A DNA stretch of 64,000 nucleotides, taken from contig CM070615.1 of the NCBI GenBank assembly GCA_036346395.1, positions 21,757,282 through 21,821,281 of the forward strand, written 5' to 3'. This DNA comes from Hsuehochloa calcarea. Lineage: Eukaryota; Streptophyta; Magnoliopsida; Poales; Poaceae. Below the pieces are notes generated by a model, which worked only from the letters and a program-made list of their open reading frames with translations, was not told the origin of the DNA and searched no databases. Shown here piece by piece: positions 34,791 through 46,577 of the stretch; position 1 is the stretch's first letter, and each line of letters begins with the position of its first letter. A program made the translations under genes and the position numbers.

Positions 34791-36940
34791 TTTACCTCTC
34801 GTCCGCAGACTTTAAGTTGTCGTTTGGAGTCGTATGTCGATGATCCTCCGTAGATGTGCTCAACGGTATGTTGCGGATCTTGAACAGCATCTCCTCATCA
34901 TCCGACGACTTTTGGCCACTCGTATGTCCTACTTGCTCGAGAGTAGGGAGTGGTGCTTGTCGTTGTAGTAGTCCTCGAGCTTTCTTTGGAAAACTTCGGC
35001 GAGCTATGGAGGTCATGTCCTTCCTTTTATGAAAAGGACACCACCTTGGTTTGTCGCTCCTACGATCGTGGCGCTTACCTTTGCCTTGATCGAGTACGAC
35101 TTGGTGGTTTGGGGCTCTCCATCTTTCACGGCGGAACCTCCTTGGAACCACTTGTTTGTGGTTTTGACTTTTATTTTCTTCTTGGACTTTTTATTTTTTA
35201 TCCTTACCAACTTCACCGGCTCTCGAGGAGTATATGTTTCTCGATCAATAGTGTTGTTCCACTCGATCGCCTCGTAGCGCTTGCATATCGATCGGCCATC
35301 TCAAGAGTTCGACAATGTTGTTGAGAGGATTCAAAGCAATGTCCTCCGTTATCCTTCTACTACGGACTCCTTGCTTAAAAGCCCCGATCACAGAGGAATC
35401 GAAATTTCGAATTGAGTTACGAACCCGACTAAAGCGCTTGATGAATTGACGCAAAGTCTCGTTGTTGTTCGCTTTATCCGGCAAGTCGCCTTCTTTCCGT
35501 ATGCGGTTGTATGTGCCTTGGAAATTCACCAGAGAAGATCGCAGAGGTGTTGCCAAGAGTAGATCGACTCGAGTGGTTGGTTTAATAACCACGATCGAGC
35601 GGATCCTTCGAGCACAGTCGGAAGGTAATTCGCCATTACATGCTCTCCTCCTCCTGCTGCTCGGACAGCTGTTGTATAGATCTGAAGAAATTCAATGGGA
35701 TTTTGAGATCCATCAAATTTCTCCATGTTCACCGGCCGAAAATGAGGTGGCCAATGACGCGCTCAAGGTCGGCGAAAATGCCCGATCCGGTAATCACTTC
35801 TTGACGCCTTCTTTGTAGGAAAGAAGGGTTAATGTCACCAGGTGATCGTATACGACGATACCCGGTAACAGGCTGACCTGTTCTGTAGTAGGTCTCAGTT
35901 CTACGAGGAGAATACTCCTCGTACTCCACTCGCTAGAATTTCTTTGTCGAGTGGTGAATGATCACCTCCGAGGGGCTTCTTGATCTTCCACCGATCGAAA
36001 TGTATTTCTCGAATAGGGATCGATTCGACTTATGGCGTGTCGATTCCTCGAGAGAAATATTTGATTGATCGTAGCCGAGGAAGTCGATTGTCGCGACTAC
36101 CGAATGTTGTCGATGAGGTACCTCCGCCTTGTCATCACAATTCAAGTCTTTGCGTAATCTCTTCAAAGAAAGAGATCGTACTGGCGCTCGAGCAAGCTCT
36201 TGGTCGGATTCTCGAGCAAGTCGTTGATGTCCCGGAGTTCTTGTACCTCCGATCGATGTTGAATGCGCCAGCAGTGTTCTTACGATCTGCAATTTTCTTT
36301 CTTCCGACGACATCAAAATCCTCCTCATCGTGTCTTTGAGGCCTTCTTAGTGGAGTGCGAGAATGTCGAGGATTTCTCGCTCATCATCAGTGTTGGTTCT
36401 CTCTCGCCAACGGTGGTGCCCTTGCCATTACCACGAGGCGCGGTGTGTGATCTTCGGGAATGTTCTTATCTCGGCCTCCATGAGGTCGACTTCGATTTGG
36501 GGAAGGACGAAGACCTCCCGCTGATGATTCTCACTTGCGCCGAGGCCTCCCGCTTGAGGAGTTCTCGAGAGACACCATCTGGCGACTTGGAGTAATCCCC
36601 TCCGTAGGGGAACTCGGGTTATAATCGTCTCGCTCGCAAATGAGATCTGCGGGAGACTGGTCGAATTTGCAGAAAAGCATGCTTGATCCTACCCTCTCCG
36701 GAGTTACCCCGAGAGAGAGGATCACTAGATGCTTTGGTGGAGTCCTCGAATGGTGGCTCCTGTAACTTGACTTACCAAGTCGGACCGCCTTAAGGGACTT
36801 GAACACTTGGAGAAAAACTCTCGTCGTGTTGTGAGTCCTCCCGGGAGCGGTCCCGGTCTGATTGACCCTTGTCCTTTGAGGGAATTGGCTCCTCTGTTGG
36901 GCGATTGTTGTGGGGATAAGGATCCTCCTCAACTCCATTA
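34790..36940 (-). pseudogene. gag: Tat element gag remnant
   Basis: The minus strand encodes a gag-like protein in fragments. About 35732-35526 reads MEKFDGSQNPIEFLQIYTTA and then LEGSARSWLLNQP, matching the Retrotrans_gag pattern. It continues near 35500 with FIKRFSRVRNSI. A basic stretch near 35050 has DKPRWCPFHKR, where the family has a zinc-binding segment. Upstream (36000-36900) are low-complexity, Arg/Ser-rich pieces typical of the N-terminus. Frame changes separate the fragments. Gag would assemble the cytoplasmic particle that packages the element RNA. Confidence 0.7.
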
Positions 36941-37139
36941 ATGGGATGGTTTCTGGAGAATAATCTCCGAGGCAACATCACCATCGGCGGATGCATTACT
37001 CGGCTCGTAGTCGAAACCGCATCCATGTCGACGTCTGCGAATCCGCCAAGTCAAACCAGGTTCTCCTCGCTCCATTCTCCCGCCATGATTGCATGAGATT
37101 GGAAAAAGAGTATGTTGACAAGAGATTACCTAAGCTCCC

Positions 37140-37159
37140 CACGGACGGCGCCAACCGCT
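37140..37159 (-). other. Tat element primer binding region
   Basis: Inside the right LTR the minus strand reads TTGGCGCCGTCCGTGGGGA. A TGGCGCC start next to the LTR is the usual primer-site position in plant Tat elements. I could not fix the tRNA species from sequence alone. Confidence 0.6.
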
Positions 37160-37917
37160 TGTATTAGAACCGATCTTACGTAAAGATTATTTGATTCGGG
37201 GTCTCCTAGAGATGAAATCACGCAGAGTAGTTGACACGGATGTTTAGATGTGTTCAGCCTTCTCCGGAGAGAATAATAACCCTAATCCCGTGGTGTGGTA
37301 TTCTTAATAATCGAGTAAGAAGCTAAGACTATTACAGAGAATAGAACTCTCTCCTCTCTACTCGCCCTTGATGTCCTTATATAGTCGTGAAGGAGTAGCC
37401 GTTTTGCCCTGCGGAAGAGGCGCCTTAATTGAGCCAGTAATGGGCGTGTGATGGCAGTAATTACCGGCGCATTGGCTTCTCCACGCCGTCCGCAATTATC
37501 ATTCAAAGATAATAGGTATTTAAGCACTATTACTACGCGGGATAGTAGTGCGTGCGGCACCGTTCGATTCTTTAATCAATTGGACCCACTTGCCAGAGGT
37601 TTGATTATAAGGTGGTCGTGGTCTACACGGTTGTAGGAGAACTTACGACCGTGTAGTAATCGTAAAAGGTCTTACGACTATGTAGTGATCGTAGAAAGAC
37701 TTACGACCATGAAATGGTCGTAGAAAGACTTACGACTAGGAAGTAGTCGTGGTAAGATTTACGACTATGGGGGGTGATTGTAGAAAATCTTACAATCACT
37801 TGGTGGGCCTCTCCCTTATAAAAATAAGGGTTACTTCTGGAGACTATGTGACATCATATTTACCCATAATAAGAATTATAGATAATAGATAAAATGAGGA
37901 TTATTAGATCCTCGTCA
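37160..37917 (-). repeat. Tat element right LTR (758 bp; 5' LTR)
   Basis: Copy of 24773-25546. The inner end lacks the terminal CCGACA seen at the outer end of the other LTR, apparently a 6-bp deletion. It carries the same hairpin array, with the perfect hairpin at 37702-37722. Confidence 0.92.
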
Positions 37918-38340
37918 GACTTCATAGTCTAATTACGCATATTACGTCTAGAACGACTGAAAATAGTCAAAAGAAATCCAGTAAATCCAAAAACATTCAA
38001 ACAAACGAAAATACTTCAAATGAAAGCAATCATATCTAACGACAACTTGAAGGAACAGAGTACTTTAGATGAGACTAAAATATACCGATCTGGAGTTGAT
38101 GGAGGGAGTACTTCAGACGAAGTATAACTAAGAGAAGTTGATGAGTCCAACGGAGAGGGGGAGAATGTTCGAAGGAACGCTCTTAAATGGTTACTTGGAT
38201 GAGAGCATACCAGGTTAGGTATGACTCTCAGATCTGCTTTCGGATCACAAGGGGTTCTGTTGGAATTGGGCACATATGTGTAATGGCCCAAACATTCCAA
38301 AAATTCAACAGCAGGCAAATTCTTGGACTGAAAGTATTAG

Positions 38341-39752
38341 ACCAATGTGGTCGAAGGCATGAACTATTAGGGTCGAACTAACCTGGTCGAATCCATAGAC
38401 CATGGTGGTCGAAGGCATAGACCAATATGGTCGAAATAATCTGGTCGAGGCCGTAGACCAATGTGGTCGAAGGCATAGACTAGTATGGTCCAAGTAATCT
38501 GGTTGAAGCCATAGACCAATGTGGTCGAAGGTCTAGACCAGTATGGTCAAAATAATCTTGTCGATACCACAGACCATTGTGGTCGAAGGCATAGACTAGA
38601 ATGGTCGAAGAAATCTGGCCGAAGCCATAAACCAATGTGATCGAAGGCTTAGACTAGTATGGTTGAAATAATCTGGTCGATGCCACGGACCATTGTGGTA
38701 GAAGGTATAGACTAGAATTGTCGAAAAAATCTGGTCGAAGCCATAAACCAATGTGGTCGAAGGCTTAGACCAATATGGTCGAAATAACATGGTCGAAGCC
38801 ACATACCATTGTGGTCGAAGGCATAGACCAGTATGGTCGAGGTAATCTGGTTGAAACCATAGACCAATGTAGTCGAAGGCCTAGACCAGTATGGTCGAAA
38901 TAATCTGGTCAATGTAATAGACCATTGTGGTCGAAGGCACAGACTAAAATGGTCGAAGAAATCTGGTCGAAGTCATAAATCAATGTGGTCGAAGGCTTAG
39001 ACCAGTATGGTCGATGCCACAGACCATTGTGGTCGAAGGCATAGACTAAAATGGTCAAAGAAATCTAGTCGAAGCCATAAACCAATGTGGTTGAAAACTT
39101 AGACCAGTATGGTCGAAATAACCTAGTTGAAGCCACAGACCATTGTGGACGAAGACATAGACCAGTATGGTCGAGGTAATCTAGTTGAAGCCATAGACTA
39201 ATGTGGTCGAAGGTATAGACCAGTATGGTTGAAATAATCTGGTCGATGCCTTGGACCATTGTGGTCGAAGGCATAGACTGAATGGTCAAAGAAATCTGGT
39301 CGAAGTCATAAACCAATATGGTCGAAGGCTTAGACCAGTATGGTCCAAATAATCTGGTCGATGCCACAGACCATTGTGGTCGAAGGCATAGACTAGAATG
39401 GTCGAAGAAATCTGGTCAAAGCCATAAACCAATGTGATCGAAGGCTTAGAACAGTATGGTCGCAATAACCCGATCAAAGCCACAGACCATTGTGGTCGAA
39501 GGTATATACCAGTATGGTCGATGTAATCTGGTTGAAGCCATATACCAATGTGGTCGAAGGTCTAGACCAGTTTGGTTGAAATAATCTGGTCGAAGCCATA
39601 TACCCTTGTGGTCGAAGGCATAGACCAGTATGGTCGAAATAACCTGGTCGAAGCCACAGACCCTTATGGTCGGAGGCATAGACCAGTATGGTCGAAATAA
39701 CCTGGTTGAAGCCAGAGACCAATGTGGTCGAAGGCCTAGACCAGTATGGTCA
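38341..39752. repeat. 58-bp minisatellite, about 24 copies, with higher-order structure
   Basis: The unit consists of three related sub-units: TAGACCAATGTGGTCGAAGGCA (22 bp), a 22-bp variant with ACCAGTATGGTCGAAATAA, and TCTGGTCGAAGCCA (14 bp). Starts at 38341, 38399 and 38457 give a 58-bp period. At least one copy (about 39000) has lost a sub-unit. Every sub-unit ends in GGTCGA, and two carry the short inverted repeat GACCA-nnn-TGGTC. Because 58 is not a multiple of three, the minus-strand peptides repeat every 58 residues. They are a by-product and not genes. Confidence 0.95.
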
Positions 39753-40170
39753 AAAATGATTAGAGAGGCCCCAGTGACTCCTGAGAGCTTAGGGTGAAAT
39801 GAATCGGAGCATAACTCACCAGAGATAGCGTGACAAAGGGGGTTCAGGATCTTGCTCAGATTTGGGGAAAACTCACCATGTCAGCTAGGCCTGTGATGGA
39901 AGGCTAAATTAATTAGGGGGTTTAACTCCTGACCCAAAGAACACAAGGTGACACGATTAGAGAGTACGGAGGCCCTTCAGAGCAACGCCGATGCGATGGC
40001 GGCAAGAAGTGGCACGGGGGCCAAACTTGGAGCATGCTCCAAACTTCTGCGCTTGCTCTAGGGATGTAAGGAGGTGGAGGAAGGATGTTCGACTACATTC
40101 CAGGCGGCAGGAGCTGCGACAGCCTTGTCGAAAAGGGTTTTGAATACCTAGTTCAGAGGGCTTTTGAGTT

Positions 40171-40180
40171 CTATTTATAA
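40171..40180 (-). promoter_or_regulatory. putative TATA box of LTR D
   Basis: The minus strand reads TTATAAATAG. Position and orientation fit a promoter at the U3/R border of a minus-oriented LTR. It lies between the two repeat arrays. Confidence 0.45.
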
Positions 40181-40289
40181 TTTTGATCACTTGGTAAGGA
40201 TGGGTTTCGAATACTTGGTTGAGAAGGTTTTTGAGTACTGTTCACAGTTTCGATCATTTGGTCGGGATGTATTTCGAATACTGGGTAGA

Positions 40290-40709
40290 GAAGGGTTCGA
40301 GTACTATTTAGGGTTTCGAGTACTGCTAATTGTTTCGACTACTATTAATTGTTTCGACTACTGTTCATTGTTTCGACTATTGTTCAAAGGAGTTTTGATT
40401 AGCTGGTCGAAAGAAGTTTCGGCCAACTGGTCGAAGGCATTTCAACCATTAGTCGAATGTGTTTCGCTAATCTAGTCGAAGGGGCTGTAATTAACCGATC
40501 GAAAAGGTTTCGACTAACTGGTCGAAGAAGTGTCGACAATTAGTCGAAGGAGTTTTCAACTTACTAGTCGAAGGAGTTTCTACTGTCTGGTTGGAGGTGT
40601 TTCGACTATTGGTCGAATGTGTTTCGTCGAGCTGGTCGGAAGGAGTTTTCGATTATCTAATCGAAGGGGTTTTTGAGTAACTGGTCGTAGCGAGTTTCGA
40701 CTGTCTGGT
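40290..40709. repeat. irregular array of GTCGAA hairpin units
   Basis: Repeated TTTCGACTA...TGGTCGAAGG units with an irregular period of roughly 20-30 bp. Many contain the inverted pair TTCGAC/GTCGAA. Related by motif to the 58-bp minisatellite on the other side of the TATA-like box. Confidence 0.8.
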
Positions 40710-43632
40710 CTGGAAAATATCATGTACCCCCTCAAGTGCAGCTGGCAACTCCAACTTGTAGGCAACAGCTCCTTTCTTCTCGATAACGCGGTAGGGACCG
40801 ACATATCGAGGGGCTAACTTGCCTTTGACGCCGAAACGTTGATGAGCCTTTAAAGGAGAGACTTTGAGATAAACAAAGTCATTAGGCCCAAAACTCAACT
40901 CACGACGGCAGCGATCCGCATAGCTCTTTTGCCTGGATTGAGATGTGCGTAAACGATCACGAATAAGCTGGACTTGGCTCTCGGCCTCATTGATCGAGTC
41001 CGGGCCAAAGAAAGGTCTTTCGCCGGTCTCAGACCAATTCAACGGGGTTCTACACTTTCTTCCGTATAAGGCCTCGAAAGGTGCCATGCTGAGACTGGCT
41101 TGAAAGCTATTGTTGTAGAAGAATTCGGCAAATGGTAGTCACTTTTCCCAATTCTTCCCATAGGAAAGAACACAAGCACGGAGCATGTCATCCAACACTT
41201 GGTTGACCCTCTCGGTCTGACCATCAGTTTGGGGGTAATATGCTGTGCTAAAGGTAAGACGAGTTCCCATAGCCTCTTGCAAACTATGCAAAAAGCGAGA
41301 GGTGAAGAGAGAACCACGATCCGAGATAATTGTCTTGGGCACACCATGTAGGCACACGATGCGAGAAATATAGAGGTCTGCCAACTGACTAACAGAAATC
41401 TTAGCCTGCACCGACAAGAAATGTGCTACTTTAGTCAACCGATCAATGACAACCCAGATGGAATCCTTCCCCTTTTGGGTTCGGGGCAGACCGGTGATAA
41501 AGTCCATGCCGACGGAATCCCACCTCCATTCAGGAATAGGCAAAGGCTGAAGCAGTCCTGCTGGACACTGACGATACACATCGCACTCGGCAACGAACTT
41601 CGTAATTTTTCTCTTCATTTGGGTCCACCAAAATCTCTGACGGAGATCTTGATACATCTTTGTGGCCCCGGGATGAATAGACAAAGGCGACTCATGGCCT
41701 TTGCGGAGGATCAAATTCTGCAATTCCATGTCCTTTGGAACCACAAGGCATTGTCCGAACCTCACAACGTCATGCCCAACCTCAGAAAAGCACTTGGCTG
41801 TTCCGTTCTTGATATTTTCCTTGATGCGGTTTATTCCAACATCCGATTGCTGGGCGATCTTAATCCGATCCACCAAAGTTGGTTGCACAACTAAGGTAGC
41901 GAGGGAACCATGCTCAACAAAACCCAAGTTGAGACGCTGGAACTCCTCCAGAAGGGTGGGTTGAAGCTCCTTGAGCAACAAGGCATTGCAATGCGCTTTG
42001 CGACTAAGCGCATCGGCAACGACATTAGCCTTACCCTGATGGTAGTGAATACACATATCATAGTCTTTGATCAACTCCAACCATCTCCTTTGCCTGAGGA
42101 TCAGGTCAGGTTGGGTGAACAAATACTTTAAGCTTTTGTGATCCGAATACACCTCGCAACGATTACCGATGAGGTAATGTCGCCAAATCTTAAGTGCATG
42201 AATCACGGCAGCTAACTCCAAGTCATGGGTAGGATAATTGAGTTCATGAGGTCTCAATTACCTTGATGCATAGGCCACTACCTTGCCTTCCTGCATAAGG
42301 ACACAACCGAGTCCTCGACAAGAAGCATCGCAAAAGATATCGAAGCTCCGATGAATATCGGAAAGAACGAGGACGGGAGCGGTGGTCAAACGCTTCTTGA
42401 GTACTTGGAAGCTTTCCTCACACGCATCGGACCACAAGACCTTCTTGTCCTTTTTGAGCAACTCCGTCATCGGCTTCGCGATCTTGGAGAAGTTCTCGAT
42501 AAAGCGACGATAATATCCCGCTAAACCAAGAAAACTCTGCACTTCGGTTACCGAAGTGGGCTGACTCCATAAAAGAACATCGCTAACCTAGTTAGGATCA
42601 ACGGCTACGCTTCCTGCTGAAAGAACATGACCCAAGAAAGCCACTTCCTTCAACCAAAATGCGCACTTGCTGAACTTCGCATACAGCTGGTGCTCACGAA
42701 GTTTGCCTAACACAAGCCTGAGATGCTCATCGTGTTCCTCATCATTCTTGGAGTAGATAAGAATATCATCGATGAAGACCACGACAAATTTATCCAAATA
42801 CTCCATGAATACCGAATTCATGAGGTTCATGAACAAGGCAGGAGCATTGGTTAAGCCGAACGACATGACGGTGTACTCAAACAAGCCGTAGCGAGTAGAG
42901 AAAGCCGTCTTTGGAATATCCTCAGGTCGTACCCGAACTTGATGATATCCCACTCTCAAATCAATCTTGGAGAAAACTCGAGCTCCAGTTAATTGATCAA
43001 TGAGATCATCAATACGGGGCAATGGATACTTGTTCTTCACCGTGACTTCATTAAGCGGACGGTAATCGACGCACATGCGCAAAGTATGGTCCTTCTTATT
43101 TACGAAGATTACAGGACAACCTCATGGAGATAAGCTAGGGCGGATGAAACCCTTTCCTTGCAACTCACTAAGTTGCTTCTTCAACTCCACCAACTCGTTC
43201 GGTGGCATCCGATAAGGCCTCTTTGAAATCGGGGCGGTACCGGGAACCAACTCAATAACAAACTCGAGATCACGAACTGGTGGCATCCCTGGAAGATCTT
43301 CAAGACAGACATCAATGAAGTCACATACCGTCGGGACTTCACTAATATCTAGAGCGTACTTTGCTTCAAGCGCGAAGAGATGCGGACCTAGCAGTTTCGG
43401 CGAAAAGCGAACCTGCTCGTCGGAAGGACTAGATAGAGAGACACACTTCTTGGTGCAATCGATTTGTCCCTTGTGCTAAGACAACCAATCCATGCCAAGA
43501 ATTACATCTAGACTTGCTGAATGGAGGAGGATAAGATTTGCTAAGAATCCTACTCTCTCGATCTTAATAGGAACGTCCCTACACTCGGATTCAGCTCTCA
43601 ACTCCGATCCGGGAGAGCGAATGAGTAGCGGG
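40710..43632 (-). pseudogene. pol: chromovirus-type pol pseudogene (protease end, RT, RNase H, integrase) with five in-frame stops
   Basis: One minus-strand frame runs without a shift from about 43632 to 40710. It contains the protease end (ILGMDWLS), RT ([20 protein letters not shown], then [14 protein letters not shown] as the FxDD active site), RNase H ([18 protein letters not shown]), the integrase zinc region ([17 protein letters not shown]), the integrase core ([30 protein letters not shown]) and a C-terminal stretch ending GVHDIF. Stops lie at 43476-43478, 43122-43124, 42588-42590, 42258-42260 and 41139-41141; two change a conserved Trp or Gln codon in the way C-to-T decay would. The integrase zinc region reads CDVYRQC, losing a Cys and a few residues. 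Gag and the protease active site are missing upstream, and any chromodomain is lost at the 40710 breakpoint. Copy is inactive. Confidence 0.9.
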
Positions 43633-44373
43633 ACCAACAATAGAGTAAAAAGAAGCTCACTAATAGCAGCAAAAGAGAAAACAAAAAGCTAACGACTAGG
43701 GGAATGGAATATCACCCTAAACGAAAGCCAAAAACAGCAAGTATATAAACTTTAAAAGCTTCTAAAAAGACTCCAAAAATAACAAGGAATCACCAAACCA
43801 AAACTCAACTTCCCAATACAAGTAACGTGTATTGAATGAACGAGTAATTGATTGAAAAGATAAAACTCAGAATATAACGTAAGATCTAATACCACTAAAG
43901 AGCAATGTTAAATCAGCGAAAATAGTGTTAGATACATAGCTAACTAGTATCACATATTACCCTTCTATTCCCGCAAGTTTTAGTTGATTAACCTCTCATT
44001 CTCTACCCTGTTTAGAACTTTTGAGCTTGCTGTCCGGAAATTGAAAGATCACTGTCCAGGTTTTGCATCCAAACTTCTAGTCGAAATTATCCATTCAGAA
44101 ACTTCAAAACCTTGTAGAGGGCAGCCAACACTTCAATTTGCCAAACTCATTAGTTCCCAAAACCCTATTAAACGATAACAATTATCTTTGAAGGAAGGAG
44201 AGGTAAACAATTTTTAAAACTCAAATGAGAGTAAGATGAGAGGAGAAAGCTAAGATAGGTAAGGAGTAAAATCTGAGAATTACTTAAGCTTTCATAAATC
44301 ATTTGATACTTTGAAAATAAAGTTTTTCAAAATATCCTAAAGACGACCAAGCTTGGGTTACTACGGTCAGTAT
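43633..44373. other. leader of the pol-bearing element, non-coding; gag deleted
   Basis: AT-rich sequence between the primer site and the truncated protease. A full element would carry gag here, and none is visible. An internal deletion has fused leader to protease at about 43632. Confidence 0.55.
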
Positions 44374-44386
44374 GGCACTGATACCA
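44374..44386 (-). other. primer binding site of the pol-bearing element
   Basis: The minus strand reads TGGTATCAGTGCC, five bases from the LTR start TGTGAGACCC at 44392. This is the initiator tRNA-Met type. Confidence 0.85.
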
Positions 44387-46577
44387 AACTCTGTGAGACC
44401 CTAGTTTATCAGGCTTGTAATGCTTAACCATCCACTCGGTCCTAGCATCACAAATCAAATAAACCGAGACTCGAGACATGTATACTTCCCAGAAATGCAG
44501 TATACACACCTCTTTACAAATTTCATGCATCAATTCCATTCATCCACATAGAACCGAAGCACAACAATAAACCAGAAATTAACATAAATAAAGGATAGTT
44601 ATTACAAAAGAGAGGCCGACCGGCCAAATAACATCCAAATACTAATTAAACAGCGGAAGCGAAATGCCATAAGATGGCGATAAACAAAAGAGTCAATCAG
44701 TGTGCCTTTACCCACAAGGCAACCGACCGGACCGCCAAGCTAGTCGTCAAACCCGCAGCACATCTCACAGAAGTGAGGCTCTTGGGGCTCACCTTCCTCC
44801 TCTGCAACAAATAGTTAAGCAAAGCAAATGAGTACAAAAAATGTACTCCACAAGACTTACGTGTAGAGTAACAGACCTATACATATACTACATGCAAGCT
44901 TATTTGAGTGGAGGCTGTATGTTTCATTTTCGGCATAAAGCAATCTTTATTTGCAATAAGATAGTACATTTGAAAGCAAGTTGGTAAATCTATTTTTAAT
45001 GTTCAAATAACAGTTTGACAACAACAATAACAATAGATAGATGACAACAACAATCCTGAAAGTGACTAAACCCATAGTCACCACAACAATAGTATGAATT
45101 ACCCATTCATACCAACCATGTTAAATTTTAATTAAAAGGTTGTAGTCTAATTCTCACGGGGCGTATGCGAGCGTGTCCATAACTTAGGACGAGGTTATTC
45201 GAATAGTTTTATCCCTGCAGGGGTGTACCAATGTAGCCACACGTCATACTGCCTTTTTGCCACATGATTAGCATACTTCATTTGGTATGCCGGCACAGCT
45301 AAGTCCTTCGAGACATTTCCAATATTATGTATTAACTACGAGTCGCCGGTATGGATAGAAACCCATACGTTGTGTCGGAGTCATCGTAAAGCCTCGGTCA
45401 ACTGCCCCTCACGGGCAAAGCCTTGGACAACTACGATGCCCCTCGAGGTGGAGAACCTACCCGGAATCTCCACCACCGCACACCTAACACAATAACACAG
45501 ATCATTTTTCACACCACATACACAACCCCCTCCTGCGACTCGCAGATAACACACGCCAAAGTACTCAGTCAAGAGAGGTCTCATATCCCTCTCGTGTGGT
45601 TAGCACGTAAATTGCTCAGTACGGTGGCGCAAGTAATTCGGTCCTTGTTGACCTGGGCAAGACATCCACAAACCCAATAACCCACCATCCAACCACTTGC
45701 CCAAGTCTAAAGCAATTTTTTATTTTCAGATTTTGACTTTACAAAATAACAAAGCACAAGTGCCGGACATAAAGGAGTAATAATTAGATGTGTGATAAAG
45801 ATCACCGACTAAATCGATGATCGCCCATTACTACCGAAACTAAGCATTTCTAAGCAATTTCAAATCGCAATCTACTAAGTGACAAGAGCTCATCCATCGA
45901 ACTCAAATCACAGCAAATAACCTAGGCTCAGGTAGTATAGGATAATCAATTCCTATAGATTATGCAACTATAGGATCAACTAACCATAATTTAAAAACAA
46001 AATAGCAATGCATACATACAAGTTGAAATCAATATATTAGACTTGAAAAATACTGGGATTAACACGATTAAACTGCTTGCTTGGTTGCTGTTGTTCAAGA
46101 TGTTGTGAAGGATCACTTAGGTGATCAATGTGCTCTTCGGAACCTAACGAGAAAGCGAAAAAGAACCGATAAGAACGAAGAAAACTAAAAGACTTAGCAG
46201 CAAATTTTTTCCAAATGCCTTAAAATTTTTACAGCAGCAAGAGCATGATTTATAAGGAATTTAGCAATAAAAACCAATTCATTTGGATTCTTAATGCAAA
46301 AGATATGAGCGAACCAATTCGGCTCAGCCTTATAAATCATAATTACTACTATTCATTGCAACTAAAATCTTCGCAAAAATTTCTGGAGCTATAATGAGGT
46401 TTGAACCATTTTTAGATTAAATTTTAGTTAAAAACATAACTAACAAAATTTGAATAAACCGAAAAGGAGTTAAAATGAAAAAGTTATGCATTTTACAAGT
46501 TAATTGCATTTTTCAGTTAACAAATAATCCTCCTCGGGAAAATGCAAAATTAAAACGACGTGGACGAACTTGGATCG

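Larger units (their letters stand above)
24773..37917 (-). mobile_element. Ty3/gypsy retrotransposon, Tat lineage, 13.1 kb, nearly full length
   Basis: Two LTRs (24773-25546 and 37160-37917) flank a 11.6-kb interior, with a perfect GACTT duplication outside (24768-24772 and 37918-37922). Gag-pol lies on the minus strand in the right half. A separate plus-strand gene with introns lies in the left half. The pol region includes a second RNase H-like segment with LLVRGDSQLVVNQV. The second RNase H and an extra, often antisense, ORF are known traits of the plant Tat lineage. The LTRs are nearly identical, yet gag-pol is broken by many frameshifts, which may partly reflect assembly indels. It is inserted into LTR D. 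Confidence 0.92.
37923..40709 (-). mobile_element. LTR D, U3-side part with two tandem arrays
   Basis: Continuation of LTR D after the Tat insertion. It holds a 58-bp minisatellite (38341-39752), a stretch without repeats, a TATA-like box on the minus strand (40171-40180), and a second array of GTCGAA units (about 40290-40709). The expected GGGATGTTACA end is missing. The sequence breaks straight into the integrase end of another element at about 40710, so a deletion or rearrangement has removed the LTR end. Confidence 0.6.

Noticed and set aside
38016..39722. Several minus-strand open frames with Phe/Asp/Trp-rich peptides
   Set aside because: They are translations of the 58-bp repeat, which is not a multiple of three, so all frames look alike. 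No gene is implied.
38341..39752. CRISPR-like array
   Set aside because: The whole 58-bp unit repeats, with no unique spacers, and it sits in a plant LTR. It is a minisatellite.
41421..41964. Plus-strand open frames opposite the integrase and RNase H
   Set aside because: Shadows of the minus-strand pol, which has clear domain motifs.
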